From Lachnospiraceae bacterium (lineage in GTDB: Bacteria > Bacillota > Clostridia > Lachnospirales > Lachnospiraceae): a DNA stretch of 13,541 bases. Location of the stretch: the NCBI GenBank assembly GCA_016297945.1, contig JAEDFR010000067.1, positions 1 through 13,541 on the forward strand, written 5' to 3'. The notes below the pieces were generated by a model. It did not search any database, was not told the origin of the DNA, and saw nothing but the letters and a program-made list of their open reading frames with translations. Positions within the stretch are counted from its first letter, which is position 1; every line of letters begins with the position of its first letter. Made by a program: the position numbers and the translations under genes. Shown here piece by piece: positions 13,455-13,541 of the stretch.

Positions 13455-13541
13455 CAGACTGTATTGGGGCGTCAGCACTTAATGAGCAATTTATTGCGAA
13501 TTTAGTACTGCTACGTTGATATCCAAGTGAGAACGCGTCTG
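13455..13541. ncRNA. Candidate structured RNA or hairpin element at the window end
   Basis: The 152 bases after the methyltransferase gene have no clear coding frame. From 13455 on, complementary pieces nest in order: CAGAC (13455-13459) with GTCTG (13537-13541); GCGT (13469-13472) with ACGC (13533-13536); CAGCACTTAA (13473-13482) with TTTAGTACTG (13501-13510, eight of ten pairs); GCAA (13486-13489) with TTGC (13494-13497) around TTTA. The pairs stack to one long irregular stem with side bulges and a 22-base single-stranded piece at 13511-13532. No known RNA family was recognised and the strand is undecided. The element may continue past the window. Confidence 0.45.

Noticed and set aside
1..13541. 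tRNA, rRNA, CRISPR array, transposase or phage genes
   Set aside because: No cloverleaf, regularly spaced direct repeats or such protein motifs were seen on either strand.

Overview
The window looks like chromosome from a low-GC, Gram-positive member of the Clostridia, most likely Lachnospiraceae. The support is AT-rich intergenic DNA, strong AGGAGG-type ribosome binding sites, a ThiI without a rhodanese domain next to its own cysteine desulfurase, a Crh-like HPr, and the gene order ireB-ruvX-DUF1292 followed by RNase J, a YlbF protein, an MltG-like protein and a TrmR-type methyltransferase. The genus was not determined; this is an inference from gene content.

Layout. Positions 1-165 hold the end of an upstream structured region and a strong hairpin terminator. 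A plus-strand block follows: hisD (313-1575), prmA (1701-2744), rsmE (2746-3501), a NifS/IscS-type cysteine desulfurase (3588-4742) and thiI (4827-6005). A convergent junction with a large imperfect hairpin (6009-6068) separates it from two minus-strand genes: a solitary type IV prepilin-like gene (6170-6679) and an HPr-like gene (6908-7138), each with its own signals. The HPr-like gene diverges from mtaB (7226-8689) across a short region where promoters for both directions appear to share one -10 element. The second plus-strand block is mtaB, ireB, ruvX, a DUF1292 gene, a 311-base gap with a perfect palindrome and a possible gene remnant, then RNase J, ylbF-like, a truncated mltG-like gene and a trmR-like methyltransferase. 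The last 150 bases have no recognised gene but contain a nested set of complementary segments that looks like a structured RNA or a small hairpin-ended element.

How the genes fit together. Most of the window serves translation and RNA metabolism: ribosomal protein L11 methylation (PrmA), 16S rRNA methylation (RsmE), tRNA 4-thiouridine (cysteine desulfurase plus ThiI), tRNA ms2t6A (MtaB), a probable wobble-uridine methyltransferase (TrmR-like) and mRNA/rRNA processing (RNase J with a YlbF-family partner). IreB and the MltG-like protein link the same block to PASTA-kinase signalling and the cell envelope. No tRNA, rRNA, CRISPR array, transposase or phage gene was found.

The most interesting items are the terminal structured element, which shares two 7-base blocks with the window start; a leader before the trmR-like gene with three complementary arm pairs, two of which could form a pseudoknot or a switch; an HPr-like protein that keeps the regulatory serine but lacks the catalytic histidine; the shared -10 promoter; and a 13-bp perfect inverted repeat inside thiI.
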